Position numbers and translations under genes: made by a program
The notes under the pieces: model-generated
What the model was told of the DNA's origin: nothing
Databases searched by the model: none
Seen by the model: only the letters and a program-made list of their open reading frames with translations
Shown here: in pieces, positions 22,727-30,168 of the stretch
How the letters are laid out: the number at the start of each line of letters is the position of its first letter
How positions within the stretch are numbered: position 1 is the first letter of the stretch
DNA from: Caulobacter sp. X
Lineage (GTDB): Bacteria; Pseudomonadota; Alphaproteobacteria; Caulobacterales; Caulobacteraceae
Assembly: GCF_002742635.1 (NCBI RefSeq)
Contig: NZ_PEGF01000001.1
Location: 930,001 to 994,000 of the forward strand
DNA: 64,000 bases
Reading direction: 5' to 3'

Positions 22727-23965
22727 TTATTCGCCCGCCTTATCCGGCCCGGCCAGTCGGCGCAACAGAAGATAAGCCGAAACCACGAAGCAGATGGCGC
22801 CAATCATACTGGCGCCATAGCCGAACAGCCTGACCTGATCAGCCGCCCCGACCGCCACGGTCAGGATCCACAGGACGCCGCCGCCGAACAGAAAAAGTCC
22901 GAGCAGGCCCAGGATGATCAATAGGCTGGCGTTGCCGGAAGAGCGCTTCGTCTTCCGCGGACCGCCCGCGACCCCGGCGACGGGCGAAGGCTCAACCGCC
23001 GCGCTGGTCGAGAAGCCGTCAAGATTGAAGGCCGAGCCGCCATCCGTCGACACGCCAAACAACGTAGGCTCGTTAGCGACCGGACCGGGCGAAAAGGCTT
23101 CGACCGAAGCCGTCTTGTCGGAAGACTGAGGCGGGGGACGGAAGGGCGTCAGCTCAACGGGCGCGTCTTGGAACAAGACGGGCCCCGATGAGGCGCTGGC
23201 GGCCTTCTCCGGCGCGGGCGGCTCGGGCAGGCTAAGATCCGGCTGAGCCTTGCTGGGCGGCGCTTCCGCCTCGGCGAGGATCGCTTCCAGGCGCGCGCTG
23301 ACGGCGGCGGCCGACTGCTCCGTCGCGGTGGGCCTGTCCTCTTCCGGGACAACGATGCTGAACGGCAGGTCGCCCTCGCGGTGGGCGACGATCCGGTCGC
23401 CGTCCGTGCGGGTGCTGACCGTGGCGGGCGTCTGCTTGGGGATCGCGTTGCTTGCGTCATAGTCGATCTTGGGACGCAGGATCGGGCTGGGCGCGGGCAC
23501 CCACTGGCCGTTGGCCGGGGTCAGGAACAGCGTCTTCTCGGCCGAGCGGCGGCGGACCAGGGCGTCGATCACAATGCGCTCGCCCTCGAAGTCGGCCTTG
23601 CGCCACATCTCCATGGCGCAGGCGGCTTGCAGCAACGAGCCCTCGTTGATCCGGCGCAGCACGCCCGAGCGCACGAAGTTCTCGATGCCGATGTTGAAGG
23701 CGAAGCAGACCAGGGCGTCGAACTGGTTCTGGGTCAGGGGCGTGTAGGTGTGCTCGTTGACCGAGTGGGCCACCGAGATCAGGTCGTACAGCAGCAGGGC
23801 CTCGGCGTCCTTTTCCGAGACAGTCGCGCCCGGACGCGCGGTCAGCGTGTGGCCATAGCCGATCGTCCAGCGTCCATCGGGCAGCTGGGCGGACGTCTGA
23901 CGGTAGCCTTCGAATCTCTTGATGAGATCGACGGCGGCGCGGGAGACCTGATGACGCGGTTTCAT
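22727..23965 (-). CDS. GH24 lysozyme-like protein with C-terminal membrane anchor
   Basis: A 412-residue protein. Residues 1-150 form a phage-lysozyme-type (GH24) domain: L-I-K-R-F-E19-[11 protein letters not shown] around 33-40, and [17 protein letters not shown]. The catalytic Glu and the Thr of W-T-I-G-Y-G are kept. The usual Asp nine residues after Glu is Leu; an Asp is found two residues later (D30). A long, low-complexity Pro/Ala/Glu linker (about 170-320) leads to two C-terminal membrane helices (about 345-365 and 378-400). No signal peptide is seen, which is odd for a muramidase. No other phage genes are nearby. Confidence 0.82.
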   Translation of the reverse strand: MKPRHQVSRAAVDLIKRFEGYRQTSAQLPDGRWTIGYGHTLTARPGATVSEKDAEALLLYDLISVAHSVNEHTYTPLTQNQFDALVCFAFNIGIENFVRSGVLRRINEGSLLQAACAMEMWRKADFEGERIVIDALVRRRSAEKTLFLTPANGQWVPAPSPILRPKIDYDASNAIPKQTPATVSTRTDGDRIVAHREGDLPFSIVVPEEDRPTATEQSAAAVSARLEAILAEAEAPPSKAQPDLSLPEPPAPEKAASASSGPVLFQDAPVELTPFRPPPQSSDKTASVEAFSPGPVANEPTLFGVSTDGGSAFNLDGFSTSAAVEPSPVAGVAGGPRKTKRSSGNASLLIILGLLGLFLFGGGVLWILTVAVGAADQVRLFGYGASMIGAICFVVSAYLLLRRLAGPDKAGE

Positions 23966-24060
23966 CGCCTAGTTTGACCCAAATTGAGACAGACGCGGGT
24001 GCGCTCGCCTGTCCCGGCGCAAGGACCGCGCCAGTTTTCCCTATCTAGGCGATCAACGGC

Positions 24061-25503
24061 TCATTGCATCAGCAGCGCCGCGATCAGCAGCACCGCGAAG
24101 AAGCCCATGAAGTCGGTCAGGAAGGTGACGAAGATCGACGACGAGACCGCCGGGTCGCGGCCCATCTTCTCCAGGGCCAGAGGCGCCAGGATGCCGCCCA
24201 GGGCGGCCGTGAAGATGTTGGCGATCAGCGCCGCGCCCACCGTGATGGCCAGCTTGGCGTTGTGGTAGAAGAAGAACGTCGCCATGCCCATGACCAACGC
24301 AAGACATATGCCGTTGGTCAGGCCGACCAGGACCTCGCGCACGATGATGCGCCGGGCGTTGGCCGCGGTCAGCTCCTTGCTGGCCAGGGCGCGGACGGCC
24401 ACGGCCAGGGTCTGGGTGCCGGCGTTGCCGCCCAGCGACGAGACGATCGGCATCAGCACCGCCAGCGCCACCAGCTTGGCGATCTGATCCTGGAAGATGG
24501 CGATGGCGCTGACCGCGATGGTCTCGGTGACCAGGTTCAGCAGCAGCCACGGCAGGCGCGAGCGGACGATCTCCTGGACGCTGGCGTCGCGGCCGGCGTC
24601 GGACACACCGGCCAGGGCCAGGATGTCTTCCTGGGCTTCGTCACGAATGACCTCGACGATGTCGTCGACGGTGATCTGCCCGACCAGGCGCCCGCCCGGC
24701 TCGATCACCGGGGCGCTGATCAGGTGGTACTTGTCGAAGATATAGGCGACCTCTTCCTGGTCCATGTCGACTGGGATTTCGGTGACCGCCTCCATCAGCT
24801 CGGCCAGCGGCGTCTCGCGGCGGCTGCGGAGCAGGATGCTGATCGGGATGGCGCCGACGGGCTTGTAGGTCGGATCGACGACGTAGACGTCGAAGAAGAG
24901 CTCGGGCAGCGACTCGCCCGCCTCGCGGACGTGGTCGATTGTCTGGCCGACGGTCCAGAATTCCGGCGCGGCCAGAAATTCCCGCTGCATCAGGCGGCCG
25001 GCGGTCTCGTCCTCATAGGACAGGGTCGTCTCGATCGCGGCGCGGTCGGTCTCGCCCATGGCGGCCAGCACCTGGAACCGCTTGGTGTCGTCCAGGTCGT
25101 CGATGACGTCGGCGGCGTCGTCGGTGTCCAGCTCCTCCAGCGCGCGGGCCAGGGTCACCGACGGGGTGGCCTCCAGCACCTCTTCGCGGATGTTGTCCTC
25201 GAGCTCGGAGATGATCTCGCCCAGCGCCTCGGGATCGAGCAGCGGGATGATCTGCTCGCGATAGTCGGCGGTCAGGAAGCCCATCAGGTCGGCGACGTCG
25301 GCCGGGTCCAGGGCGCCGACCAGCTCGCGCAGGCGCTTGCCATCGCCGCTGTCGGCGGCGTCGACCACCATCTCGACATATTCGGGATTGAGGGCGTAGT
25401 CCTCGCCAAGGGCCAGGTCTTCCAGCTCCTCGGGGGTCTCGGACTTGGCCAGCGGGATGTCGTCCAGCACGTCGTCGGTCAGTTCGGCGGTGTCCCGGGT
25501 CAT
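24061..25503 (-). CDS. mgtE: Magnesium transporter MgtE
   Basis: A 480-residue Mg2+ channel of the MgtE family. The cytosolic N domain (about 45-165; G-A-L-D-P-A-D-V-A-D-L) is followed by two CBS domains (about 165-290, with P-V-G-A-I-P-I-S-I-L-L and L-V-G-Q-I-T-V-D-D-I-V) and five membrane helices from about 315 to the end, including the pore signature G-N-A-G-T-Q. The CBS/N domains close the pore at high Mg2+. It is a single gene with a long leader before the tRNA gene. Confidence 0.94.
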   Translation of the reverse strand: MTRDTAELTDDVLDDIPLAKSETPEELEDLALGEDYALNPEYVEMVVDAADSGDGKRLRELVGALDPADVADLMGFLTADYREQIIPLLDPEALGEIISELEDNIREEVLEATPSVTLARALEELDTDDAADVIDDLDDTKRFQVLAAMGETDRAAIETTLSYEDETAGRLMQREFLAAPEFWTVGQTIDHVREAGESLPELFFDVYVVDPTYKPVGAIPISILLRSRRETPLAELMEAVTEIPVDMDQEEVAYIFDKYHLISAPVIEPGGRLVGQITVDDIVEVIRDEAQEDILALAGVSDAGRDASVQEIVRSRLPWLLLNLVTETIAVSAIAIFQDQIAKLVALAVLMPIVSSLGGNAGTQTLAVAVRALASKELTAANARRIIVREVLVGLTNGICLALVMGMATFFFYHNAKLAITVGAALIANIFTAALGGILAPLALEKMGRDPAVSSSIFVTFLTDFMGFFAVLLIAALLMQ

Positions 25504-25591
25504 GGGGGCCTCCTGAGCTCTGAGAGCGCGTTGGGTTCGTTTGGCTGGTCCGATGCGGCGACCCTGAGGCGAAATCAGGGCCCAAAACGAT

Positions 25592-25638
25592 TAGAGCGCC
25601 CCTTGCGAGTCGGAAACCGATTTCGCCGGAGCGCTCTA
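25592..25638 (-). terminator. Terminator of tRNA-Leu(GAG)
   Basis: Outer stem TAGAGCGC/GCGCTCTA (25592-25599 with 25631-25638), with a shorter imperfect inner stem. On the minus strand it is followed after four bases by TTTT. It lies 12 bases past the tRNA 3' end and upstream of mgtE. A smaller hairpin (CCCTGA/TCAGGG, near 25562-25580) follows it in the mgtE leader. Confidence 0.6.
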
Positions 25639-25650
25639 TTCAGGTTCACC

Positions 25651-25735
25651 TGGTGCGGTCGAGAAGACTCGAACTTCCACGGGTTGCCCCACAGCGACCT
25701 CAACGCTGCGCGTCTACCAATTCCGCCACGACCGC
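25651..25735 (-). tRNA. tRNA-Leu (anticodon GAG)
   Basis: 85 bases including encoded CCA. The 7-bp acceptor stem GCGGTCG/CGACCGC, D-arm G-G-A-A-T-T-G-G-T-A-G-A-C, anticodon stem CAGCG/CGCTG around loop TTGAGGT (anticodon GAG), a long class II variable arm, and the T-arm with GTTCGAGTC are all present. The GAG anticodon reads CTC and CTT leucine codons. Confidence 0.97.
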
Positions 25736-25821
25736 TCGTGGTGAGGGGCGGCAGGTAGCAAACTGAATCGGCTTTGGGAAGTCGGAAGTTTCGCGACGAG
25801 CGAAACCGATGGGGGCGGATG

Positions 25822-26097
25822 CTACGCCCCGCCCGCCATGTAGTCGTAGACGTCGGCCGCGCGGGTCACCTGGATGGCGATGCGGTCGTCGCTGATCTGG
25901 ATTTCGCCGCGGGCGATCGGGTGGTTGTTGGCCAGGATCCAGACCTCGTCATTGGTCTTGGCGTCCAGCGGGATCACGGCGCCACGACCCATGCGCAGCA
26001 ATTGCTGCATCGGCAGGATCGAGCGGCCCAAAAGGACGGAGATCTCGACATTGACGGCGTTGACCTGGGTCACGAAGTAAGGCCCCTGAACTGACAC
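25822..26097 (-). CDS. FliN-like (SpoA-domain) protein
   Basis: A 91-residue protein made almost entirely of one SpoA/SURF1-type domain: V-E-I-S-V-L-L-G-R-S-I-L-P-M-Q-Q-L-L-R-M-G-R-G-A-V-I-P-L-D followed by E-V-W-I-L-A-N-N-H-P-I-A-R-G-E-I. FliN forms the lower C ring of the flagellar motor switch. This copy has no other flagellar gene near it. The longer start (ATG 26133) would leave almost no room for the divergent lipB promoter, so GTG 26097 is preferred; no good ribosome binding site is seen for either. It could be the main FliN or a paralogue. Confidence 0.75.
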   Translation of the reverse strand: MSVQGPYFVTQVNAVNVEISVLLGRSILPMQQLLRMGRGAVIPLDAKTNDEVWILANNHPIARGEIQISDDRIAIQVTRAADVYDYMAGGA

Positions 26098-26190
26098 ACG
26101 CGACCGACCGGGTCGCCGCGTCCAAGATTGCAAGATTAGGGCCGTATGCTTGCGCTCCCGTTAAACGCTGAAAACACTGGACTTCCGACC

Positions 26191-26871
26191 ATGAGGCGCG
26201 ATGACGCAGCTCCTGTCGGGTGGGCGGTTTCGACCGACTACGTAGATTACCCGGCAGCGGTTGCCGCCATGGAGGCGCGCGCCGCCGCCATCGCCGACGG
26301 CGCGGCGGGCGAGCTGGTCTGGCTGCTGGAGCACCCTCCCCTCTACACCGCCGGCGTTTCGGCCAAGGCGACCGACCTGCTGGCGCCAGACCGCTTTCCG
26401 GTGTTCGAGAGCGGGCGCGGCGGGCAATTCACCTATCACGGCCCCGGCCAGCGCGTGGCCTATGTGATGCTCGACCTGACCAAGCGCGGTCGGGATGTGC
26501 GCGCCTTCGTCGCGGCGCTGGAGGCCTGGATCATCGACGCCTTGGCCGCCTTCAACGTCACGGGCGAACTGCGCGATGGCCGCGTCGGCGTCTGGGTCGA
26601 GCGCAAGGGCGCGGGCTGGAGCCGCGAGGACAAGATCGCCGCCATCGGGGTGAAGTTGCGCCGCTGGGTCAGCTTCCACGGGATCAGCCTGAACGTGGAG
26701 CCGGATCTCTCGCACTTCTCGGGCATCGTGCCGTGCGGCCAGACCGAGCACGGCGTGACCAGCCTGGTGGATCTGGGCCTGCCCATCACCATGGACGAGG
26801 CCGATGCGGCGCTGAGGAACAGCTTTACGAAGGTGTTCGGAGCGACCGAGGACGCGGCAGCGCCAGTTTAA
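26191..26871 (+). CDS. lipB: Octanoyltransferase (lipoate biosynthesis)
   Basis: A 226-residue LipB that transfers octanoate from acyl carrier protein to lipoyl domains of 2-oxoacid dehydrogenases and the glycine cleavage H protein; LipA then inserts sulfur. Seen: [12 protein letters not shown], the [13 protein letters not shown] signature, the catalytic lysine in I-A-A-I-G-V-K and the catalytic cysteine in I-V-P-C-G. The ATG at 26191 gives a normal length; an upstream in-frame ATG at 26146 would add 15 residues and crowd the divergent gene. A palindromic repeat follows immediately. Confidence 0.93.
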   Translation: MRRDDAAPVGWAVSTDYVDYPAAVAAMEARAAAIADGAAGELVWLLEHPPLYTAGVSAKATDLLAPDRFPVFESGRGGQFTYHGPGQRVAYVMLDLTKRGRDVRAFVAALEAWIIDALAAFNVTGELRDGRVGVWVERKGAGWSREDKIAAIGVKLRRWVSFHGISLNVEPDLSHFSGIVPCGQTEHGVTSLVDLGLPITMDEADAALRNSFTKVFGATEDAAAPV

Positions 26872-26874
26872 AAT

Positions 26875-27003
26875 CCCTCTCCCGTGGGGAGAGGGCGGGG
26901 CCCATGCGAAGCATGGGAGGGTGAGGGCGTACACCGTCAGCCGCCGAACCCCCTCACCTCCCGCCGCTTCGCGGCGGGTCCCTCCTCTCCCAAGGGAGAG
27001 GGG
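26875..27003. repeat. Composite palindromic intergenic element
   Basis: About 129 bp with terminal inverted repeats CCCTCTCCC (26875-26883) and GGGAGAGGG (near 26994-27002). Inside are nested hairpins: CCCTCTCCC/GGGAGAGGG at 26875-26895, CCCATGC/GCATGGG around 26901-26917, and CCCGCCGC/GCGGCGGG around 26960-26978. A longer pair, GGAGGGTGAGGG near 26917-26928 and CCCCCTCACCTCC near 26949-26961, brings the halves together as a cruciform. It fills the whole gap between lipB and the convergent DUF805 gene. It resembles the REP/MITE-like elements dispersed in alphaproteobacterial genomes and may also terminate transcription. Confidence 0.75.
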
Positions 27004-27006
27004 TTC

Positions 27007-27411
27007 CTAGATCGAAATCGTCTTCAAGGGATTGGGCCCATAACGGTTCGCGCCCTGCTCGCCGCCCATCACGCCCAGCTCGACCACCGCCCAGGCGATG
27101 ACCAGGCAGAACATGAAGTCGAGGAAGTGCTCGGGCTGGGGCCAGACGGCGATGAAGGCCACCAGGATCAGCAGCGCCCACCAGCCCGACCGGCCGCGAT
27201 CGTGCAAGCGCTTCGACAGCACGCAGGCGCCCGAGAACAGCAGGGCCGGATAGACCACCCAGCCCGTCAGCCAGTGAAGGGTGTAGCCGGCGATCGCCTC
27301 ATAGAGGACCGCCACCCCCAGCAGGACCGCCGCCGCGATCAGGAACGGCGTGCGCGCCAGCCGGCCGTTCGACGACAGGAACAGCTCCGCCCACTCGCTA
27401 CGTTCGCTCAT
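27007..27411 (-). CDS. DUF805 family membrane protein
   Basis: A 134-residue protein with the DUF805 layout: a short start, N-G-R-L-A-R-T-P-F-L-I-A-A (compare G-R-x-x-R-x-x-F-W), three to four membrane helices (about 25-42, 52-70, 80-97, 100-118), the K-R-L-H-D-R-G-R-S-G-W-W signature and the end N-R-Y-G-P-N-P-L. Function unknown; inner membrane. It is the second of two adjacent DUF805 genes, 41 bases apart, likely an operon or tandem duplication. Confidence 0.88.
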   Translation of the reverse strand: MSERSEWAELFLSSNGRLARTPFLIAAAVLLGVAVLYEAIAGYTLHWLTGWVVYPALLFSGACVLSKRLHDRGRSGWWALLILVAFIAVWPQPEHFLDFMFCLVIAWAVVELGVMGGEQGANRYGPNPLKTISI

Positions 27412-27452
27412 GCTCGCCCTCTTCGAGTCGGCGCTACGCCGACGCGGGCAAT

Positions 27453-27974
27453 CTAGGCGCTAGCGCTGCCGTCAGGAAGGGCGTCGTCGTCAAACGACAG
27501 TGGTCGGCCCGCATCCGGATTCTTCGGCGAGGGGCCGTAACGATTGCGGCCCGGATCGCCGTCCAGGAAGCCGTAGTCGACGAAGAGAAAAAGCCCCATC
27601 AGGAGCAAGGGAATTCCGAGCACCCATTCGACGATCTGGCCGTAGAGAACCTTGGCCGGCGCGGCGAACAATGCGCCCGTGAAGAGCGCTCCTATGAACG
27701 CGACAGAGACCCACGCCGAGCGCCCTCGGTCATGGCCCCGCTTCACCATCAACGCGAAGCCCGGCCAGAAGAAGACCCACTTCAACGCGAGGGCCACGCC
27801 TTGGGCGGCGGGCGATGTGAAGCCGACCAGACCCATCAAAAGGAAACCTAGAACGACCTGGACGAAATTAAGCGCTATTCCGCCCAACCAGTATTCCGAT
27901 CGCCTGATCCGGCCGTCCAAGCTGATGTAGAGGCTGACCAGCCCCGTGAGGAACGTGTTCGCGCGTTTCGCCAT
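27453..27974 (-). CDS. DUF805 family membrane protein
   Basis: A 173-residue paralogue of the preceding protein: D-G-R-I-R-R-S-E-Y-W-L-G-G, K-R-G-H-D-R-G-R-S-A-W-V and G-R-N-R-Y-G-P-S-P are the family signatures. Four membrane helices are predicted (about 30-50, 60-72, 90-105, 112-128), with a hydrophilic tail of some 35 residues that the neighbour lacks. Function unknown. Confidence 0.88.
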   Translation of the reverse strand: MAKRANTFLTGLVSLYISLDGRIRRSEYWLGGIALNFVQVVLGFLLMGLVGFTSPAAQGVALALKWVFFWPGFALMVKRGHDRGRSAWVSVAFIGALFTGALFAAPAKVLYGQIVEWVLGIPLLLMGLFLFVDYGFLDGDPGRNRYGPSPKNPDAGRPLSFDDDALPDGSASA

Positions 27975-28019
27975 GCCTCACCTAAGCGGAAGCTTGCTCG
28001 AAACGCAACCTGTGGTCGT

Positions 28020-30014
28020 TCAGGCGAACTCCACCAGCACCTCGTCGGCCGCGACCGGGTCGCCGCCCTTGGCGTTGACGGCCTTCACGACGCCGTCGCG
28101 CTCGGCCCGGATGATGTTCTGCATCTTCATGGCCTCGAGCACGCAGACCACCTCGCCCTCGCGGACCTGCTGGCCGGCGGTGACGTCCATCGAGACGACC
28201 AAGCCCGGCATCGGCGACAGCACCAGCTTGGAGGTGTCGGCCGCCTGCTTCTCGGGCAGCTTTCCATGCAAGTCGGCCGAGCGCGGGGTCAGAACCAGCA
28301 CCCGAGCCTTGGCGGCGCGGTGGCGGATCGTGAAGCCCTCGGCCGCCGGCGTGGCCTGCACGGTGAAGGCCTTGCCGTCCAGCGCCGCCTTGAACACCGG
28401 CTTGCCCGGACGCCAGTCGATGCCGGTCAACGACAGGACGCGGCCTTCGTCGAGCAGCTCGACCGTGATGTCGCCCTCCCCGGCCACCTTAACGCGACGC
28501 TTCTCATGGCCGACGAAGACGACCCACTCGTCACGAGCCGCCGAGATCAGGCCCGTGGCGTAGGACCGCGCGCGGGCGGCGTAGACGCGCTGCATGGCCG
28601 CGCCGACGGCGGTCAGGATGTCCAGCTGGGCCGGGGTCGGGGCCGCGCCGGCGAAGCCTTCGGGGAACTCGTCCTTGATGTAGTTGGTCGAGATCTTGCC
28701 CGAGCGGAACCGCTCCTGGTCCATCACGGCGGCCAGGAACGGGATGTTCTGGCCCAGCCCCTCGATGTGGAAATCCTCCAGCGCCCGGCCCATCCCGTCG
28801 ATCGCCGCGATCCGCGTCGGCGCCCAGGCGCACAGCTTGGAGATCATCGGGTCGTAATACATCGAGATCTCGTCGCCCTCGCGGACGCCGGCGTCGTTGC
28901 GGACCTTGTAGCCGTCCTGCTCGCCTTCCGCCGGCGGGTCGTAGCGGACCAGGCGGCCGATGCTGGGCAGGAACTTGCGGTACGGGTCCTCGGCGTAGAT
29001 GCGGCTCTCGATGGCCCAGCCGTTGATCTTCAGGTCCTTCTGCTCGAAGGCCAGCTTTTCGCCCCAGGCCGAGCGGATCATCTGCTCGACGAGGTCCAGG
29101 CCCGTGATCAGCTCGGTGACCGGGTGCTCGACCTGCAGGCGGGTGTTCATCTCCAGGAAGAAGAAGCTCTTGTCCTGGCCGGCGACGAACTCGACCGTCC
29201 CGGCGCTGTCGTAGTTCACGGCCTTGGCCAGGGCGACGGCCTGGGCGCCCATGGCCGCGCGGGTCGCCTCGTCCAGCAGCGGGCTGGGGGCCTCCTCGAT
29301 GACCTTCTGGTTCCGGCGCTGGATCGAGCACTCGCGCTCGAACAGGTGGACGACGTTGCCGTGCTTGTCGCCCAGCACCTGGATCTCGATGTGGCGCGGG
29401 CTCTCGATGAACTTCTCGATGAAGATCCGGTCGTCGCCGAAGCTGGCCTTGGCCTCGGCGCGCACGGCCGGGAAGCCTTCCTCGACGTCCTGGCGGTTCC
29501 AGGCGACGCGGATGCCCTTGCCACCGCCGCCGGCCGAGGCCTTGATCATCACCGGATAGCCGATCTGCTCGGAGATCTTCACCGCCTCGGCCGTGTCGGC
29601 GATCTCGCCGATGTGGCCCGGCACGCAGGAGACGCCAGCCTGGGCCGCGAACTTCTTGCTCTCGATCTTATCGCCCATCGCCTGGATGGCGCCGGGGTTC
29701 GGGCCGATGAACACGATCCCCTCGTCCGCGCAGCGCTGGGCGAAGCCCGCGTTCTCCGACAGGAAGCCGAAGCCCGGATGGATCGCCTGGGCGCCCGTCT
29801 GCTTGCAGGCGGCGATGATCTTGTCGGCGACGAGATAGGACTGGGCGGCGGGCGACGGGCCGATGTGCACGGTCTCGTCCGCCATCTCGACCGCCAGGCT
29901 GCCGGCGTCGGCGTCGGAATAGACCACGACCGTGGCGATCCCCAGGCGACGGCAGGTCTTGATGACGCGAACGGCGATCTCGCCGCGGTTGGCGATCAGG
30001 ATCTTGGTGAACAT
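28020..30014 (-). CDS. pccA: Propionyl-CoA carboxylase, biotin-containing alpha subunit
   Basis: A 664-residue acyl-CoA carboxylase alpha subunit. The biotin carboxylase domain (1-450) begins M-F-T-K-I-L-I-A-N-R-G-E-I-A and has S-A-G-G-G-G-K-G-I-R near 165; a BT domain typical of PccA follows (W-A-F-E-Q-K-D-L region and later P-T-P-A-Q-L-D), and a biotinyl domain with E-A-M-K630-M-Q-N. The M-K-M-Q-N ending favours propionyl-CoA over methylcrotonyl-CoA carboxylase. Product: methylmalonyl-CoA, feeding the TCA cycle. No pccB lies in the window. It is divergent from the large LamG gene over 154 bp. Confidence 0.88.
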   Translation of the reverse strand: MFTKILIANRGEIAVRVIKTCRRLGIATVVVYSDADAGSLAVEMADETVHIGPSPAAQSYLVADKIIAACKQTGAQAIHPGFGFLSENAGFAQRCADEGIVFIGPNPGAIQAMGDKIESKKFAAQAGVSCVPGHIGEIADTAEAVKISEQIGYPVMIKASAGGGGKGIRVAWNRQDVEEGFPAVRAEAKASFGDDRIFIEKFIESPRHIEIQVLGDKHGNVVHLFERECSIQRRNQKVIEEAPSPLLDEATRAAMGAQAVALAKAVNYDSAGTVEFVAGQDKSFFFLEMNTRLQVEHPVTELITGLDLVEQMIRSAWGEKLAFEQKDLKINGWAIESRIYAEDPYRKFLPSIGRLVRYDPPAEGEQDGYKVRNDAGVREGDEISMYYDPMISKLCAWAPTRIAAIDGMGRALEDFHIEGLGQNIPFLAAVMDQERFRSGKISTNYIKDEFPEGFAGAAPTPAQLDILTAVGAAMQRVYAARARSYATGLISAARDEWVVFVGHEKRRVKVAGEGDITVELLDEGRVLSLTGIDWRPGKPVFKAALDGKAFTVQATPAAEGFTIRHRAAKARVLVLTPRSADLHGKLPEKQAADTSKLVLSPMPGLVVSMDVTAGQQVREGEVVCVLEAMKMQNIIRAERDGVVKAVNAKGGDPVAADEVLVEFA

Positions 30015-30168
30015 CGGCTACTTCCGCCCGTCGTATTTTGTGCTTTGCAGCATGGCCTATCAGGCCGCGTCGGGTTTGCAAGCCTGCCCTTACGGCGCTA
30101 CACAAAAGGGGCGGAATGACACCGGTTACCAAAAAACGGGATGTCCGCCAGTCGGAGGAGACGGTTGC

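Noticed and set aside
30036-30081. PccR-type site (TTTGCAA repeats) before pccA
   Set aside because: Only one TTTGCAA (30075-30081) and a variant TTTGCAG (30044-30050) occur, at the wrong spacing for the known TTTGCAAA-N4-TTTGCAA motif.
28266-30119. Plus-strand frame of 617 codons opposite pccA
   Set aside because: Same reason; the minus strand encodes a complete biotin carboxylase with all motifs.
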